Assembly: GCA_036504235.1 (NCBI GenBank)
Contig: DASXVN010000039.1
Location: forward strand, 94,665 to 158,664
Source of the DNA: Zipacnadum sp036504235
GTDB lineage: Bacteria > Armatimonadota > Zipacnadia > Zipacnadales > Zipacnadaceae
Reading direction: 5' to 3'
DNA length: 64,000 nucleotides
The position numbers were made by a program, and so were the translations under genes. Under the pieces are notes generated by a model, which ran no database searches, was not told the DNA's origin, and was given only the letters and a program-made list of their open reading frames with translations. Positions 8,480-17,549 of the stretch are shown here, piece by piece (positions within the stretch are counted from its first letter, which is position 1; every line of letters starts with the position of its first letter).

Positions 8480-10282
8480 ATGGCCGACAACCTGACTCTC
8501 CAGCGCGGTCCCGACCTGGCTCCCCCCGCCCGCCAGGCGCTGCTCGTTCTCGATGAGTTTCTCACCCACCAGACCGGGCGCCAGCCCCGCCGGCAGGCCA
8601 CCCTGAAGGGCAGCCACGCTATCGTCATCGGCGAGGGCAGCGAGCAGGCGGCGGCCGGCGCTCTGCGCCAAGTCCGCGACGACGGCTACGCGCTGGCGCC
8701 CTCCGGGTCCGGCCTGCTGCTGGTGGCGCGCAACCCCAAGGGCCTCCTCAACGCGGCCTACGGCTATCTCGCGCACTGTGGAGTCCTCTGGCCGGCTCCC
8801 GACGAGGAAATCCTGCCCCGGCCCGGCAAGCTGGTCTTCCCCACCGAGTTAGTCTTGCGCAATCCGGCCTTCCCCCGGCGGGGCATCTTCCACTCGCAGC
8901 CGCCCGCGGAGTTCGCCCGCTGGTGTGAGTGGTACGCCCGGCTGGGCTTCAATGAGATGTCCGCCCACGGCGGAGCCGAGGGGTGGGCGGGCTTCTGCAA
9001 GGTGGCCGAACGCTTTGGCATGACCCTGGAGCACGGCGGCCACGGCCTCTCGAGCTTCGTCCCTCGGGAGTTGTTTGGCGAGCATCCCGACTACTTCCGC
9101 ACTCTGCAGCCGCCCGATTTTGACCGCACCCGCCTGTCGGACAGCAATATCTGCACCGGCAGCCCCGGCGCGATGAAACTCGTCAAGGCCAACGCCAAGC
9201 GCTGGGTGCGCCAGCTCCCCGGGGCCCGCGTCTACCACCTGTGGGCGGACGATCTCCCCGCCGGCGGCTGGTGCTACTGTTCCCGCTGCATGGGGCTGAC
9301 CCCGCAGGATCAGGCCGTGCTGGCCAACAACCAGCTTGCCGAGGGCGTATGCGAGGCCGATCCGGACGCCAAGGTCGCCGCCATCTGGTACCACGATACC
9401 CTGGAAACTCCCCTGCTGGTGAAGCCGCACGAGGCTCTGGAACCGCTCTTCGCGCCCCGCGAGCGCTGCTACGGCCACGCCCTGGACGACCCCACCTGCG
9501 CGCGCAACGCCTGGCACCGCCAGCGACTGGAGAAGACCCTGGACTACTTCGGGCGGCGCGACTGGAACCTGTTCGAGTACTACTCCGACTACATCCTGTT
9601 CCGGGCCATGCTCCCGGTCATGCCGGAGATCGTGGCTCAGGACCTGCGCTACTACAAGTCGCAGGGCCTGATGGCGGCTCAGCACCTGCTGGTCGGCACC
9701 GTCGTCGGCCTGCTGCTGAACCTGCACGTCTTCGCCCAGCAGACCTGGGACCTGGATGCCGACCCCTGGGAGCCGCTGCGCAAGCTGGCCGCGGGCACGC
9801 CGGGGCTGCTCAAGGCCTGGAAGCTGCAGGCGAAGGCCTCGGCCCGCTGGCTGCCGATCTGCGACTGGCCCATTGAGCGGTACTTCGACTACCGCTTCCT
9901 GATTGAGGTCCCGCCCGCCGCCGCCGCGAAGTACGCGAAGCAAACCCTCCGCGCCGCGGAGGAGCTGGAGCAGGCGGAGGCCCTGCTGCCCGCCGACCTC
10001 CCGGCCTGGGCAGAGCGTGAGCGACTGGCGTTCGCGACCAGCGCCGGAATCTGCCGCCAGATGAGCGCTCAGATCACCATGCTGGGCGAGTTGGGCCGCT
10101 GCTCGGCCGGGGAGAAACGCGGCGCGGAGGCCAAAGCGGCCTACCGGGAGGCGCTACGCGCTGCCGGCCCGGTAGGTAAGGCTTTCCAGAAGGCCGACAT
10201 GCCGGAGGCCTATTTCTTCGGTCTGGAGAAGCTGCTCGAGACCATCTGGAAAGAGAAGGTCACCGGCGCCGCCTGCAAATAG
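8480..10282 (+). CDS. DUF4838-type protein with glycosidase-associated N-terminal domain
   Basis: 600 residues, no signal peptide. Residues about 1-120 resemble the small alpha/beta domain that precedes catalytic barrels in GH20, GH67 and GH115 enzymes (HAIVIGEGSEQ, LLVARNPKGLLNAAYGYLAHCGV). Residues about 130-460 match the DUF4838 region as I know it: VYHLWADDLPAGGWCYCSRC, a downstream Asp/Glu-rich barrel and a conserved HLLVGTVVG segment. The rest is helical. DUF4838 proteins are commonly found in polysaccharide utilisation clusters and are suspected glycosidases, but no reaction is assigned. It is followed after 42 bp by a secreted GH95-like enzyme, so it may process intracellularly what that enzyme releases. 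Confidence 0.8.
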   Translation: MADNLTLQRGPDLAPPARQALLVLDEFLTHQTGRQPRRQATLKGSHAIVIGEGSEQAAAGALRQVRDDGYALAPSGSGLLLVARNPKGLLNAAYGYLAHCGVLWPAPDEEILPRPGKLVFPTELVLRNPAFPRRGIFHSQPPAEFARWCEWYARLGFNEMSAHGGAEGWAGFCKVAERFGMTLEHGGHGLSSFVPRELFGEHPDYFRTLQPPDFDRTRLSDSNICTGSPGAMKLVKANAKRWVRQLPGARVYHLWADDLPAGGWCYCSRCMGLTPQDQAVLANNQLAEGVCEADPDAKVAAIWYHDTLETPLLVKPHEALEPLFAPRERCYGHALDDPTCARNAWHRQRLEKTLDYFGRRDWNLFEYYSDYILFRAMLPVMPEIVAQDLRYYKSQGLMAAQHLLVGTVVGLLLNLHVFAQQTWDLDADPWEPLRKLAAGTPGLLKAWKLQAKASARWLPICDWPIERYFDYRFLIEVPPAAAAKYAKQTLRAAEELEQAEALLPADLPAWAERERLAFATSAGICRQMSAQITMLGELGRCSAGEKRGAEAKAAYREALRAAGPVGKAFQKADMPEAYFFGLEKLLETIWKEKVTGAACK

Positions 10283-10324
10283 CCCCCCGCCGCCGAAAAC
10301 TGAAGCTCCAGGAGGCCGGTGGTT

Positions 10325-13300
10325 ATGTCCAAGCTGTCTCGCTGTGGGATCATCGTGGCGCTGCTGTCTCTCGCTCTAGCCGTGAGTGCTCAGGAAGCGG
10401 ACGTGCGCGGCCTAGTGGCGCATAACGACGTCATCTACCTCTCGCCGGCCCGCCAGGGGTGGCAGGGGCTGCCCCTGGGCAACGGGACGCTGGGGGCGCA
10501 GGCGTGGAACCCGGAGGGGCTGAGCTTTCAACTCAACACCCCGCTCTCCGGGGTCTACGGCGGCGGCCTGGCGCGGCTGAACCTCCACCCCGCCGCCTCC
10601 CTGCTCTCCGGCATGACCGCCTACAAACAGCGGCTGTCCCTGTACGACGCCACCTTGTACACCACCATCAAGAGTCCCGCCGGCGAGCAGAACGTGACCT
10701 GTTTCACTCCGGCTACCGACGACGCTCTGGTCTGCCAGTACCGCGACGACCGCCAGCGCAGCAAGGCGGTATCGGTCGAGCTGGTCACCTGGCGCCCCAC
10801 CGCCCAGCACCAGCAGGTCGGCAACGTGATCGTGGTCACCGACACCCTGAAGACCCCCGGGCAGCCCGACTACCGCTTCGCTCTCGCGCTGACCGTGGAG
10901 GGCGCGCCCGCCACTCCCTACGCCACGGCCGGGGTGGAACCCGCCAGCGGACTCCGCGTCGAAGGCGGGCCGCTGACCGTGTGGGTAGCGGTCGCCGCCT
11001 CCCGCGACCCCCAAGCCGACGTGGCCGCGCAGGCGCAGGCCAAGCTGGCTGCCTTGCAGGCGCGGGGATTCAAGTCGGTCCAGGCGGCCCACGCGGCCTG
11101 GTGGGAGCAGTTCTGGAGCAAGTCCTATCTCAAACTGACCTCCGCCGACGGCGTGGCCGACTACCTGGCCAACCTCTGGTACATGCACCTTTACGCGATG
11201 GGCGCCGGCTCGCGCGGCGAGGTCCCGCCCAAGTTCAACGGCGGTTTGTGGCTCTATGAAGGGGACCAGCGCGAGTGGGGCAGCGCCTACTGGCACTGGA
11301 ATACCCAGGAGACCTACTGGCCCCTGTACGCCGCCAACCACCTGGAGCTGCTGCGTCCCTACTACGATATGTACTTCGCGATGCTGCCCACCGTCCAGAA
11401 GTGGACCCGGGAATACTACGGCCCCGCCGCGAGGGGCGCTCAGTTCCAGGAGACGATCCCCTTCGACGGCGCGATGGCCCTCGGGGAGCGGGTCGCCGGC
11501 GTCCACCCGCGCCTGCTGGTGCCCAGGGAGGTCAACGCCACCAACCAGATCTACTCGTCCTCCGCGGAGATCGCCATGCAGTTCTGGTGGAACTACCAGT
11601 ACACGGGCGACGTGGAGTTCCTGCGGACGCGCGCCTACCCGCTGATGGAGTCGGTGGGCGACTTCTTCCTGTCGTACCTGGAGAAAGACGCCCAGGGCGT
11701 TTACAACATGTACCCCTCCAGCGGGCACGAGACCTTCCACAACAAGCTCAACGCCACCACGGACCTGGCCGCCATCCGCTACCTCTTCCCCACGCTGCTC
11801 CAGGCCAGCGAGATTCTGGGCGTGGACGCCGAGTTGCGCCCAGTCTGGCAGGAGCACCTGGACCATCTGGCCCGTTACGGGATCAACCCGGCCACCGGAG
11901 CGATCACGCCGTACTATCTCCAGCCGGACGAGAAGCTGACCTTCGAAAACGCCGAGAACCCCGAGATCTTCCCGATCGGTGTGTTCCCCTTGATTCGGCT
12001 GGGCACGCCCGACTTGGAGATAGGCCGGCAGACCTTCTACCACCGCGTCAATATCGACGGCTATGGCTGGACCACCGACTCCATCGCCGCCGCGCGTCTG
12101 GGTCTCGCGGAGGCCGGCCCCGAGGCCGCGCCGCCCGGCCAGGCGGGCGTCGCCAAGCTCATGCCCCTGCACGCCGAACTCTACCAGGATCACCCCTCCG
12201 GCCTGCAGGACTACTATGACCGCACGCCGGCGATTCACCCCTACCTCGAGGGCAGCGGCACGCTGGCCACCGGGATCGGCGAGATGCTGCTGCAGAGCTG
12301 GGACGGCGTCATCCGCGTCTGCCCCGCGTTGCCCCAGGCCTGGAGCGCCGATTTCAAGCTGCTCGCCCGGGGCGGCTTCGAGGTCACCGGCCATGCCGAT
12401 AAAGGGCAAGTGATCGCGATTGAGCTGCTCAGCACCCGTGGCGGCCCGGCGCAGGTCGTTAACCCCTGGGGCGGCAAGGCAACCGTCGTCCACAACGGCC
12501 AGGGGGTGCTGACCTCGGCTGATCCGGTGCTGTCTTTCCCCACCCAAACCGACCAGCGGTACCTGATCGTCCCCTTCACCCGCTCCGCCCTGCCCAAGTT
12601 CACCGTCACCGCGACGCCCAACGACGCGCCCAAGCACCTGTCGGCGGGCAGCAAGCGTTGGCTCGGACTGCGGCCCGGCGAGGGCCAGGGCTGGACGCCG
12701 CCGGTGGAGCCGAACGCCCCGCAGCCGCCCACCGTGGGCAAGGTGGACCGCCCCGCGAACCCGCCCGCGCCGGCGATGCGCTTCGCCACGGCCCCGAAGC
12801 TCGACGGGGAGCTAAACGAGCCGGACTGGCAGAAGGCCCCGTCGCTAGGGCCCTTCCTCCTGCTGCGCGACCACAATCCGGCCACCCAGCAGACCGACGT
12901 GCGCGTCGGCTATGACGACGACAACCTGTACCTGGGAATCACCGCCTGGGAGGCCGAGATGACCGGCGTCCTGGCCACCTACGACAACGTGCCCCAGACC
13001 CACGACGCGCCGGTCTACCAGGACGATTCGCTGGAGGTCATGATCGTCCCGCCGGGGCAGACGCCGTGGCACTTCGCGCTCAATCCGCTGAGCGCGCACC
13101 TGGAGGCGCGGGGTTGGACCCCCGCCGGCGACGACAAGCGCTTCAACCCGGAATGGCGAGTCGTCACCAGTCGCCACAGCAATCGCTGGATCGCCGAGAT
13201 CGCGATTCCCTTCCGCTCCCTGGCTCCGGAGGGCCCCTTTGGCGGCCCGCAGTGGCGATTCAACGTCGGGCGCAACGAGAAGCCACAGGGCGAGCTGTCC

Positions 13301-14005
13301 ACCTGGGCGCCGCTCCCCAGCGTCTCGTTCTTTGACTTCGGGGGCTTCGGGCACCTGCAGTTCGTCGACCTCCCACCCGCGCCGCCTCCGCAGGTCGCTG
13401 ATCCGAGCCTCATCGGCCACTGGGACTTCGCGCACCTGCGCGGCCCCTGGGTGCTGGACTCCTCCGGCCACGGCCACGCGGCCCTGATGCTGTCCCCCAT
13501 GAAGACGGAGCCGGGGAAATTCGGCCCGGCACTGCGTTTCGACGGGAGCAGCTTCCTGGACGTGACCCGCGCCCCGGACCTCAACGTCGGGGAGGCCCTG
13601 ACCCTGGCGGTGTGGGTGAATCCCAGCGGCAAGGCCGGCGTTCGCTTGATTGATAAAGGCCCGGCCGGCGGCTCGGACGGTTACCTGCTGGACACCTACC
13701 CGGCCAACAACCTGCGCGTTATCACCAACCGCTTCACCCTGCAGGCGCCGAGCGAACTACCGGTGGACCAGTGGAGCCACGTGGCGGTCACCTACAGGGG
13801 CGGCGCGGCGCGGGTGTACCTCAACGGGCAGATCGTGGCGGAGCAGACGGGTCTCACCGGACCGCTCAGCACCACCGAGTTGCCGCTGCGGATCGGCGCT
13901 GATAGCGACGGCTTCAGCCGCTTCAGTGGGCTGCTGGAGGACGTGCGATTGTACAACCGCGCGCTCACCAGCGAGGAGATTCAGACGCTGCTCAAAGGGC
14001 AGTAG
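10325..14005 (+). CDS. secreted GH95-like glycosidase fused to CBM9-like and LamG domains
   Basis: ATG 10325 is preferred over GTG 10319 because AGGAGG is 9 nt upstream of it; the product is 1,226 residues. A signal peptide (about 1-20) is followed by a GH95-like N-terminal beta domain (LPLGNGTLGAQAWNPEG) and an alpha/alpha-barrel (about 265-680). GH95 landmarks are E469 in PSSGHETF (general acid position), D480 in TTDLA, D578 in NIDGYGW, and the C-terminal GIGEMLLQSWDG and ARGGFEV motifs. GH95 enzymes remove alpha-L-fucose or alpha-L-galactose. A CBM9-like domain (about 818-1014; PKLDGELNEPDW) and a LamG domain (about 1028-1226) would anchor it to substrate. The sequence diverges from classical GH95 around the catalytic sites, so specificity is open. 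Confidence 0.8.
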   Translation: MSKLSRCGIIVALLSLALAVSAQEADVRGLVAHNDVIYLSPARQGWQGLPLGNGTLGAQAWNPEGLSFQLNTPLSGVYGGGLARLNLHPAASLLSGMTAYKQRLSLYDATLYTTIKSPAGEQNVTCFTPATDDALVCQYRDDRQRSKAVSVELVTWRPTAQHQQVGNVIVVTDTLKTPGQPDYRFALALTVEGAPATPYATAGVEPASGLRVEGGPLTVWVAVAASRDPQADVAAQAQAKLAALQARGFKSVQAAHAAWWEQFWSKSYLKLTSADGVADYLANLWYMHLYAMGAGSRGEVPPKFNGGLWLYEGDQREWGSAYWHWNTQETYWPLYAANHLELLRPYYDMYFAMLPTVQKWTREYYGPAARGAQFQETIPFDGAMALGERVAGVHPRLLVPREVNATNQIYSSSAEIAMQFWWNYQYTGDVEFLRTRAYPLMESVGDFFLSYLEKDAQGVYNMYPSSGHETFHNKLNATTDLAAIRYLFPTLLQASEILGVDAELRPVWQEHLDHLARYGINPATGAITPYYLQPDEKLTFENAENPEIFPIGVFPLIRLGTPDLEIGRQTFYHRVNIDGYGWTTDSIAAARLGLAEAGPEAAPPGQAGVAKLMPLHAELYQDHPSGLQDYYDRTPAIHPYLEGSGTLATGIGEMLLQSWDGVIRVCPALPQAWSADFKLLARGGFEVTGHADKGQVIAIELLSTRGGPAQVVNPWGGKATVVHNGQGVLTSADPVLSFPTQTDQRYLIVPFTRSALPKFTVTATPNDAPKHLSAGSKRWLGLRPGEGQGWTPPVEPNAPQPPTVGKVDRPANPPAPAMRFATAPKLDGELNEPDWQKAPSLGPFLLLRDHNPATQQTDVRVGYDDDNLYLGITAWEAEMTGVLATYDNVPQTHDAPVYQDDSLEVMIVPPGQTPWHFALNPLSAHLEARGWTPAGDDKRFNPEWRVVTSRHSNRWIAEIAIPFRSLAPEGPFGGPQWRFNVGRNEKPQGELSTWAPLPSVSFFDFGGFGHLQFVDLPPAPPPQVADPSLIGHWDFAHLRGPWVLDSSGHGHAALMLSPMKTEPGKFGPALRFDGSSFLDVTRAPDLNVGEALTLAVWVNPSGKAGVRLIDKGPAGGSDGYLLDTYPANNLRVITNRFTLQAPSELPVDQWSHVAVTYRGGAARVYLNGQIVAEQTGLTGPLSTTELPLRIGADSDGFSRFSGLLEDVRLYNRALTSEEIQTLLKGQ

Positions 14006-14021
14006 CAAGCCGCACCAACGA

Positions 14022-14050
14022 AAGGGGGCGACGCTTAGCGCCGCCCCCTT
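14022..14050. terminator. bidirectional hairpin terminator
   Basis: AAGGGGGCG (14022-14030) pairs with CGCCCCCTT (14042-14050), 9 bp, between the convergent genes ending at 14005 and 14075. T-rich tails are weak on both sides. Confidence 0.6.
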
Positions 14051-14074
14051 CTTGGTGTCTGCACGTAGCGGGAA

Positions 14075-16300
14075 CTAGCCTCCGGCCGGGGCCTTCCCCG
14101 CCGCCAGCGCCGCGAGGTCCGCGTCACTCAGCCGGGTCCGGCCCTCGGTCCCCACTTCCACCGCCTGGCCGTTGACCTCCAGCAGCAGCTTGTCCCCCAG
14201 GCTCAGCGCCGCGTTCATCTCGGGGAACGCCCGGCTCAGTTGGAAGTACGCCTCGGAGTAGGCCTGCACCTGCAGCGCGATCTTCTGCGGCGGCTGGTAG
14301 CGCATGTCCTCCCACCGCGCGCCGCGTTGCACGTAGCCGCGCTGGCCCAGATTCTGCACGTTGGTCAGCCGCTGCACCGCGCCTGACTCGTCCACGTAGT
14401 TGTTATTGGCGCCCACCTTGGTTTGCAGTTGCAGGTTCTGCCCGTTCTGCGAGGCAGCTACCTGGGCCGGTCCCGCGGGACCGGCCGCACCGGCGGGACC
14501 CTGCATCATCGGGGCGGCCGACACGCGGTCAGTGATGGTTCCGGCCGGGACCGCCTCGCCCTCCAGGGCCAGGAAGGCCGTGTACTGGGTGAGAATCCCG
14601 TACTCCAGACTCAGGCGCACGACCTCATCCACCAGTTCCTTCTTTTGCCCCTGCAGGCGAATCTCATCGAGCAGGAATCCGATCTTGCGCGCCGCCCACA
14701 GCGAGGCCAGGTAGTCCGTCCCGCGACAGACCTCCGGCAGGGTGGCGTTGAGCACGTAGTGCCGCGAGCCGCCCGCCGTGGTTCCGCTCAGGGTCAGCTT
14801 GGTCGCCCCGGCGCTGGACTGGCGGTAGCGCCCGAACATCTCAATCTGCGACCCGGCGAAGAGGTCCGGCAGTTGCCGCGGGAAGGCGTCGTAGATCTCC
14901 GCGCCGCCCCAGTCCAGGGTCAGGTTGGTCAGCCTCGGCTGGGCGATCTTGCCGAAGAAGCTCGACACGCTCTGCTCGATGTCCTCACTGGGCCGCACGT
15001 AGGTGCTCAGCCCCCCGTGACCCTGGGCCATCCGATCGAGAAAGTTGGTGTTCACGTCGTAGCCCACGCCGAAGACGAAAGCCCGGGTGGGATTGGCGCC
15101 GGTGGGAGCCAGCTTGCCCACCTGCTGGAGAATCTTCTCCGTATCGGTCTCCCCCACCGTGGGCTGCCCGTCGGTCAGGAAGACCAGGTAGTTCGCGTCG
15201 CCGTCCGTGCGCAGCGCCAGGGCGGTCTGCAGCGCGGTCTGGATGTCCGTGCCCCCGCGCGCCTCAAAACCGGCGATAAACTTGCGCGCCGACTTGACGT
15301 GCTCCTCGTCCGCGGCCACCATCTTCGGCGCGAAGCTCTCCGGGTGGTCGCTGAAGGCCACGATATCGAACTGGTCCTGCGGGTTGAGGCTGTTGACGCA
15401 GTAGGTCAGCGCCCCCTGCACCTGCTTGATCTTCTCCCCGCTCATGCTGCCCGAGGTGTCCATGACGAACACCACATGCTTGGGCAGCGCGGTGGCCGCC
15501 TCCTGCTCCACGGTCGGCGCGGCCAGCAGCAGGAAGAAGCCATTCTTGCCCGGCTCCTTGAAGGTGACCAGGCTTAAGCCCACCGGGTCCTTGGCGAGGT
15601 TGAAGTAAAGCAGCAAGTCCCGGTCCGGCCGGGTGCCGGTCTCCTCATAGGACACCCGCACGTGCTTGTCGTCTTTGCGGGTGATAGAGACGTCGTGGCT
15701 GGGCGAGTACACGCTGCCCAAGGGCTGCGCGGACTCCAGATCGGCGACAAAGCTCACCTCTTTGATCGGCTCGGAGGAGAACTTCTCGGTGCTCAGCGGG
15801 TACAGGTAGGAGACCAGCCCGTTGTCGTAGGAGAGCAGTTGCGTGTAGCGAATCTCGATGCGCCGCTCGCCGCCGGCCGGAATCGGGTAGATTTTGGCCT
15901 GGTAGGCGTTGTTGCCCGCGTAGGTGAGCAGCGCCGGGTCCCGCCGCCGCCGCACGATGTCCTCGTAGAGGCGCTGGGCCTCGTCCTTGTCCATCAGCCG
16001 GGCGGGGATCTCCTGGCCGTCGGCGGTGAGGGTGAACTTCTGGACCACCGCTCCGGCCGGCAGGGGGAAGACATAGGTGGCCTCCATCTCGCGGTGGCCC
16101 CGGTTGACGAAGACCTGGTCCACGTAAGTGGTGCAGAGCTGGTCCTTGATCTCGGTCTTCACGCGGTGGTACTTCACGGCGAAGTACGGCTCATCGGGGA
16201 GAATCCCGGTGATCGGGCCGGGGAGCAGGATTCCGTCCGCCCGCACCCCGCCCGCCACCAACAGCAGCAGAAACAACATCCCTACGTGCTTGAGTCGCAT
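14075..16300 (-). CDS. secreted VIT and von Willebrand factor A domain protein with collagen-like segment
   Basis: 741 residues from ATG 16300, which has a GGGAGG-containing ribosome site and begins a signal peptide (MRLKHVGMLFLLLLVAGG). Upstream codons in the same frame are not protein-like. Residues about 25-160 are a VIT domain (VDQVFVNRGHREMEATYVFPL). The VWA domain (about 272-440) has an intact MIDAS: D281-T-S-G-S in FVMDTSGSMSG, GGTDI and FLTDGQPT. Around residues 590-615 is a Gly-X-X run (GPAGAAGPAGPA) resembling collagen. VIT/VWA proteins relate to inter-alpha-trypsin inhibitor heavy chains and usually mediate extracellular adhesion; the bacterial function is unknown. The gene follows the Old Yellow Enzyme gene after 82 bp on the same strand. 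Confidence 0.88.
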   Translation of the reverse strand: MRLKHVGMLFLLLLVAGGVRADGILLPGPITGILPDEPYFAVKYHRVKTEIKDQLCTTYVDQVFVNRGHREMEATYVFPLPAGAVVQKFTLTADGQEIPARLMDKDEAQRLYEDIVRRRRDPALLTYAGNNAYQAKIYPIPAGGERRIEIRYTQLLSYDNGLVSYLYPLSTEKFSSEPIKEVSFVADLESAQPLGSVYSPSHDVSITRKDDKHVRVSYEETGTRPDRDLLLYFNLAKDPVGLSLVTFKEPGKNGFFLLLAAPTVEQEAATALPKHVVFVMDTSGSMSGEKIKQVQGALTYCVNSLNPQDQFDIVAFSDHPESFAPKMVAADEEHVKSARKFIAGFEARGGTDIQTALQTALALRTDGDANYLVFLTDGQPTVGETDTEKILQQVGKLAPTGANPTRAFVFGVGYDVNTNFLDRMAQGHGGLSTYVRPSEDIEQSVSSFFGKIAQPRLTNLTLDWGGAEIYDAFPRQLPDLFAGSQIEMFGRYRQSSAGATKLTLSGTTAGGSRHYVLNATLPEVCRGTDYLASLWAARKIGFLLDEIRLQGQKKELVDEVVRLSLEYGILTQYTAFLALEGEAVPAGTITDRVSAAPMMQGPAGAAGPAGPAQVAASQNGQNLQLQTKVGANNNYVDESGAVQRLTNVQNLGQRGYVQRGARWEDMRYQPPQKIALQVQAYSEAYFQLSRAFPEMNAALSLGDKLLLEVNGQAVEVGTEGRTRLSDADLAALAAGKAPAGG

Positions 16301-16382
16301 GACAACCGCCTCCCAAAGTGCCGGTCTCAAGGTCTGCTGGTTGGACACCAAGACCGGCGCGGCGGTTCCGTCTGCGGTCGGG

Positions 16383-17360
16383 CTAGCCGAGAACCGCCCG
16401 CGCCTCCGCGGCCCAGGCCGGATTGCGCAGCATCGCGGTCGCGACACCCACGAATTGCCCGTGCCCCTCGGCGATGACCCGCTCGGCTTGCTCGGCGGTA
16501 CGCACCCCGCCGGTGACCATGACCGGCAGGTCGGTGAACTCCTGGACCCACTGCCCCAGGGTCCGGTCGCTGTCAAACCAGCCCTTGAACACGCCGTCGG
16601 TCGAGACATCCAAAAAGTCCACGCCGGCCTCGGCCAAGGCGGTCACCAAGTCCCGCAGGTTCTCCGGCGTCACCTCGCCCGGCAGCTTGGTGAAGGGGCT
16701 AATGCGGCACATCAGGACCGTGCAGTCGCCCACGCACTCCCGGAGCGCGGCGCAAGTCTCCACCAGCATCCGCCGCCGCCCCTCCGGCGAGCCGCCGTAC
16801 TGGTCGGTGCGCTGGTTGCGCTCCGCCATGAGGAAGGAATCGAGCAGAAAGCCGTGCGCGCCGTGCACCTCCACCGCCGGGAAGCCCGCGCGGACGCAGC
16901 GGACCGCGGCCTGCACGAACTGCTCCTGAATATCCGCGATCTTCTCGCCGGTAAGCGCGGTCAGCCCCGGCTGGTAGGCGGAGGGGCTCAGCACCTGCCC
17001 GACCAGCTCCGGCGGCGACGACGGCCCCCCATGCACCAACTGGATCGAGGGCACCGCGCCGGAGGCGACCAGCGCGTGGACCAGGCGGGTGAGGCCGCCG
17101 CTGTCTTCCTCCCGGTACGCGGTCAGCCCGCCCGGCCAGACGCGGCCCGCGGGCTCGACAGCGGTCGCCTCCACGATTACCAGTCCAGTACCCCCGCGCG
17201 CCCGCTCCGCATAGTGCAGGAGACGCTGGTCCGTAACCGGATCGGCGGCGGTGGCGGCGTCCTCCATCCCGGGCTGTCCAGCCATCACCATCGGGGGCAT
17301 GACCAGGCGGCTGGGAAAAGTGAGACCTCGAACCGTGAACGGCGAGAAGAGCTGACTCAT
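16383..17360 (-). CDS. NADH:flavin oxidoreductase, Old Yellow Enzyme family
   Basis: 325 residues from ATG 17360 (MSQLFSPFTVRGLTFPSRLV). An FMN-binding TIM barrel is evident: the N-terminal strand with RLVMPPM, VEVHGAHGFLLDSFL, the family signature NQRTDQYGGSPEGRRR, and C-terminal phosphate-binding MVTGGVRTAEQAERVI with FVGVATAMLRNP. It is the short form lacking the C-terminal FAD/NAD domains of 2,4-dienoyl-CoA reductase. It likely reduces activated C=C bonds or nitro groups in the cytoplasm with NAD(P)H. The open frame extends upstream to 18509, but that part overlaps the phosphotriesterase-family gene on the other strand and is not protein-like. Substrate unknown. Confidence 0.9.
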   Translation of the reverse strand: MSQLFSPFTVRGLTFPSRLVMPPMVMAGQPGMEDAATAADPVTDQRLLHYAERARGGTGLVIVEATAVEPAGRVWPGGLTAYREEDSGGLTRLVHALVASGAVPSIQLVHGGPSSPPELVGQVLSPSAYQPGLTALTGEKIADIQEQFVQAAVRCVRAGFPAVEVHGAHGFLLDSFLMAERNQRTDQYGGSPEGRRRMLVETCAALRECVGDCTVLMCRISPFTKLPGEVTPENLRDLVTALAEAGVDFLDVSTDGVFKGWFDSDRTLGQWVQEFTDLPVMVTGGVRTAEQAERVIAEGHGQFVGVATAMLRNPAWAAEARAVLG

Positions 17361-17549
17361 AGTGGTTTCCTTAAGAGCACGCGGCTCGCGGCCGCGCTGG
17401 AGTCTAGTGAATACCTCGTCTCCTTCACCGGCGAGCCCGCCACTCCCTTCCTGAAAGCCGCGACTCTCGCAGGATAACCGGGCCCGGGAGCCGAACTCTC
17501 CTCCGCAGAGCGGCACTAGCCTGCCTCGCGTACGTCGCAGGAGGGATTC

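Noticed and set aside
10412..12637. 741-codon open frame antisense to the GH95-like gene
   Set aside because: Composition is Gly/Arg/Val-rich with no domain or motif; the opposite strand encodes a well-motivated protein. It is a high-GC shadow frame.
16301..16609. Possible N-terminal extension of the VIT/VWA protein
   Set aside because: It runs into the Old Yellow Enzyme coding region out of frame, and a signal peptide with ribosome site begins at 16300.
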